DNA of 6,935 bases from a bacterium (GTDB taxonomy: Bacteria; Desulfobacterota; DSWW01). This document shows positions 5,786-6,935 of the stretch, piece after piece. The stretch is taken from the NCBI GenBank assembly GCA_030609865.1, contig JAUWSZ010000124.1:1-6935 (forward strand), written 5' to 3'. How positions within the stretch are numbered: position 1 is the first letter of the stretch; each line of letters opens with the position of its first letter. The notes beneath the pieces are model-generated. The model saw only the letters and a list, made by a program, of their open reading frames with translations. It searched no databases and was not told the DNA's origin. Made by a program: the position numbers and the translations under genes.

Positions 5786-6731
5786 ACCGGACCCCCTCGA
5801 GTTCGTTTCTAAGCCTCTTCGGCACACCCCGCGAAACCCGTACGGTTGTTCCGGGAAGGCCAATGTCCGCCAACTGTTCTTCCAGTCTGTGCACCGCCTT
5901 CCGAAGGGCGGTGTAGGCCATGGGGCCCGGGGTTAAGTGCACTTCCAACTGCGTGGGGCTCCACGCCAGTGTCACGAGAAGCTCCTCGGCCGGGAGGAAG
6001 GGCACGCGAAAGGTCACCAGAAACTCGGTGCCACGAGGCCTGCGAAATCGCTTCATGAATCCTTCGATCACCGTCTCCTTGCCGAAGGGCAGCCAAAAAG
6101 GGAACGGACCCTCGGGTCCACCCTGCAGGCTGAGGAGTTGCTGAACCTCCAACTGCTTCAAGGCGGCGCTGATCGTCTCGCGGACAGAGGCGACCGAGTG
6201 CTTGCCTGTCTGACTCAGCAGGAAACACTTCAGGTCTTCCCCGAGAGAACGGGGCGCCCTCTTTCGAAGGGCTTCGCGAACTCTCGCCTCGTAGAACAGG
6301 CCGCAGTTCAGAAAGGCCCCCCGCACCGCTTCCGCGGTTCGGCAACCCGTTACGAAACCAGGGGGCAGGGAGGCGTTCGAAAACAGGGTGCGCAACAGGG
6401 AGGACAGCGGCGTCTGCAGGGTCTGTCTCTGGGCCAAGAGGGCCTCGATGCCATTCGCCGGTATCGGCCTGGACAGAAGCTGGATCACGCCCTGCCGTAT
6501 CTTCACCTCGGCAAGATACCTTCCCCCTTCCTCGAGCGGGACCCGACTCTGAACGGACAAGGCCTCACCCCGCACCAGAATGCGATATCGATTTCCAGGC
6601 AGCCTGTCCAAGACCCGGAAGGCCACGCTCTCACCGTCCTGCAGAAGGCCCAAGGGCGATGGGCCGGACTTCTGGAGTGTAGAACCCTGCACGCCCTGTA
6701 GGTCAATGGTGACTTTTCCAGGTAGCGTCAT
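5766..6731 (-). CDS. FliK/YlqG-like protein, probable hook-length-control family
   Basis: This 321-residue protein has no signal peptide and no membrane segment. The N-terminal part contains a small beta-rich region (VAFRVLDRLPGNRYRILVRG, with a following RVPLEEGGRYLAEVKI). The middle is helical. The C-terminal part (about 232-300) reads EFLVTFRVPFLPAEELLVTL, then WSPTQLEVHLTPGPMAYTAL and a helix LRKAVHRLEEQLADIGLPG. The beta-strand pairs followed by a helix resemble the C-terminal domain of FliK, which senses hook length and contacts FlhB. Similarity is weak by eye, so the call rests largely on the overlap with the FlhB-like gene next to it and the flagellar context. The start at ATG 6729-6731 has AGAGG 4-5 bases upstream. 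It ends with TGA. Confidence 0.6.
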   Translation of the reverse strand: MTLPGKVTIDLQGVQGSTLQKSGPSPLGLLQDGESVAFRVLDRLPGNRYRILVRGEALSVQSRVPLEEGGRYLAEVKIRQGVIQLLSRPIPANGIEALLAQRQTLQTPLSSLLRTLFSNASLPPGFVTGCRTAEAVRGAFLNCGLFYEARVREALRKRAPRSLGEDLKCFLLSQTGKHSVASVRETISAALKQLEVQQLLSLQGGPEGPFPFWLPFGKETVIEGFMKRFRRPRGTEFLVTFRVPFLPAEELLVTLAWSPTQLEVHLTPGPMAYTALRKAVHRLEEQLADIGLPGTTVRVSRGVPKRLRNELEGVRFVESYG

Positions 6732-6750
6732 TCTGCCTCTCGTTATTTTG

Positions 6751-6778
6751 GTATTAGGTATTAGCTGTTAGCTATTAG
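6751..6778. repeat. Tandem imperfect heptamers, copy 1 (GTATTAG/CTATTAG)
   Basis: Four adjacent 7-base units on the plus strand: GTATTAG, GTATTAG, CTGTTAG, CTATTAG. They lie about 20 bases upstream of the FliK-like start codon, in intergenic DNA. The array sits where a promoter or leader could be, and it is AT-rich compared with its surroundings. No function is evident. Confidence 0.75.
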
Positions 6779-6784
6779 CTCCCC

Positions 6785-6906
6785 GCCATTGCCTCGCATC
6801 CGTCGCCGTGCCCGATCTCTTCGCGTATTTCGTCCTCGTCCTCGATCAGGATCTGTGGCTGTCCCCGATCTCTTTGGCTATTAGGTATTAACTCTCAGCC
6901 ATTGCC
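6785..6906. repeat. Compound intergenic repeat region with duplicated short blocks
   Basis: GCCATTGCC occurs at 6785-6793 and 6898-6906. CCCGATCTCTT occurs at 6811-6821 and 6864-6874. A second degenerate heptamer run (CTATTAG, GTATTAA, CTCTCAG) lies at 6878-6898. The same blocks therefore recur around a CG-rich segment with repeated CGTCCT. The open frames across it have no convincing start or ribosome-binding site. It looks like non-coding repeat DNA of the kind found between genes in deltaproteobacterial genomes. No transposase or attachment site is seen. Confidence 0.55.
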
Positions 6907-6935
6907 CCGACAGGGTGGTTGGGGGTGGGCTAATA

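Noticed and set aside
6732..6935. Possible C-terminus of an upstream gene (an acidic frame with IEDEDEIREE)
   Set aside because: The frame is closed by a stop upstream and has no start codon or ribosome-binding site. The acidic run comes from the repeated CGTCCT-type DNA.
1..6935. CRISPR array, tRNA, rRNA or insertion sequence
   Set aside because: I looked for regularly spaced repeats, tRNA-like arms, rRNA sequence and transposase-like frames and saw none. The tandem heptamers have no spacers.

Overview
The window is a flagellar axial-structure locus carried entirely on the minus strand. In transcription order (right to left) it reads: a FliK/YlqG-like gene, a stand-alone FlhB C-terminal-domain gene, flgF, flgG, flgA, flgH, flgI, flgJ, flgM and flgN (cut by the left edge). 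The gene order, the stand-alone FlhB-like partner, the single-domain FlgJ, the GC-rich sequence and the use of sigma-54 and sigma-28 promoters suggest a Gram-negative deltaproteobacterium (Desulfobacterota or relatives). No taxonomic marker gene is present, so this is an inference.

Region by region: 6732-6935 is intergenic and contains imperfect heptamer repeats. 5498-6731 holds two translationally overlapping genes for hook-length/export-switch-type proteins. 5356-5497 is a regulatory gap with a near-consensus sigma-54 promoter (5403-5418). 739-5355 is a tight rod/ring operon: FlgF and FlgG (rod), FlgA (P-ring chaperone), FlgH (L-ring lipoprotein), FlgI (P-ring) and FlgJ (rod-binding protein). 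A sigma-28-type promoter (714-741) overlaps the flgJ stop codon and drives flgM-flgN, the late regulatory and chaperone genes. Together this gives the usual hierarchy: sigma-54 for the hook-basal body, then FliA (sigma-28) for late genes, including its own anti-sigma factor FlgM.

The most unusual observation is that two genes are interrupted by an in-frame amber codon (TAG) while their conserved sequence continues in the same frame. flgF has TAG at codon 47 between its N-terminal rod signature and the rest of the protein. flgH has TAG 22 codons before a TGA, and those 22 codons encode a typical FlgH C-terminus. I saw no in-frame TAA or TGA and no frameshift in any gene here. This could be amber decoding (pyrrolysine or a suppressor tRNA), incipient gene decay, or sequence error. 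Against wholesale reassignment, TAG also appears at the natural ends of flgF, flgA, flgI and the FlhB-like gene.

A second oddity is a GGGTCAG heptamer array lying between the flgA start codon and its signal peptide. A change in copy number there would shift the reading frame.
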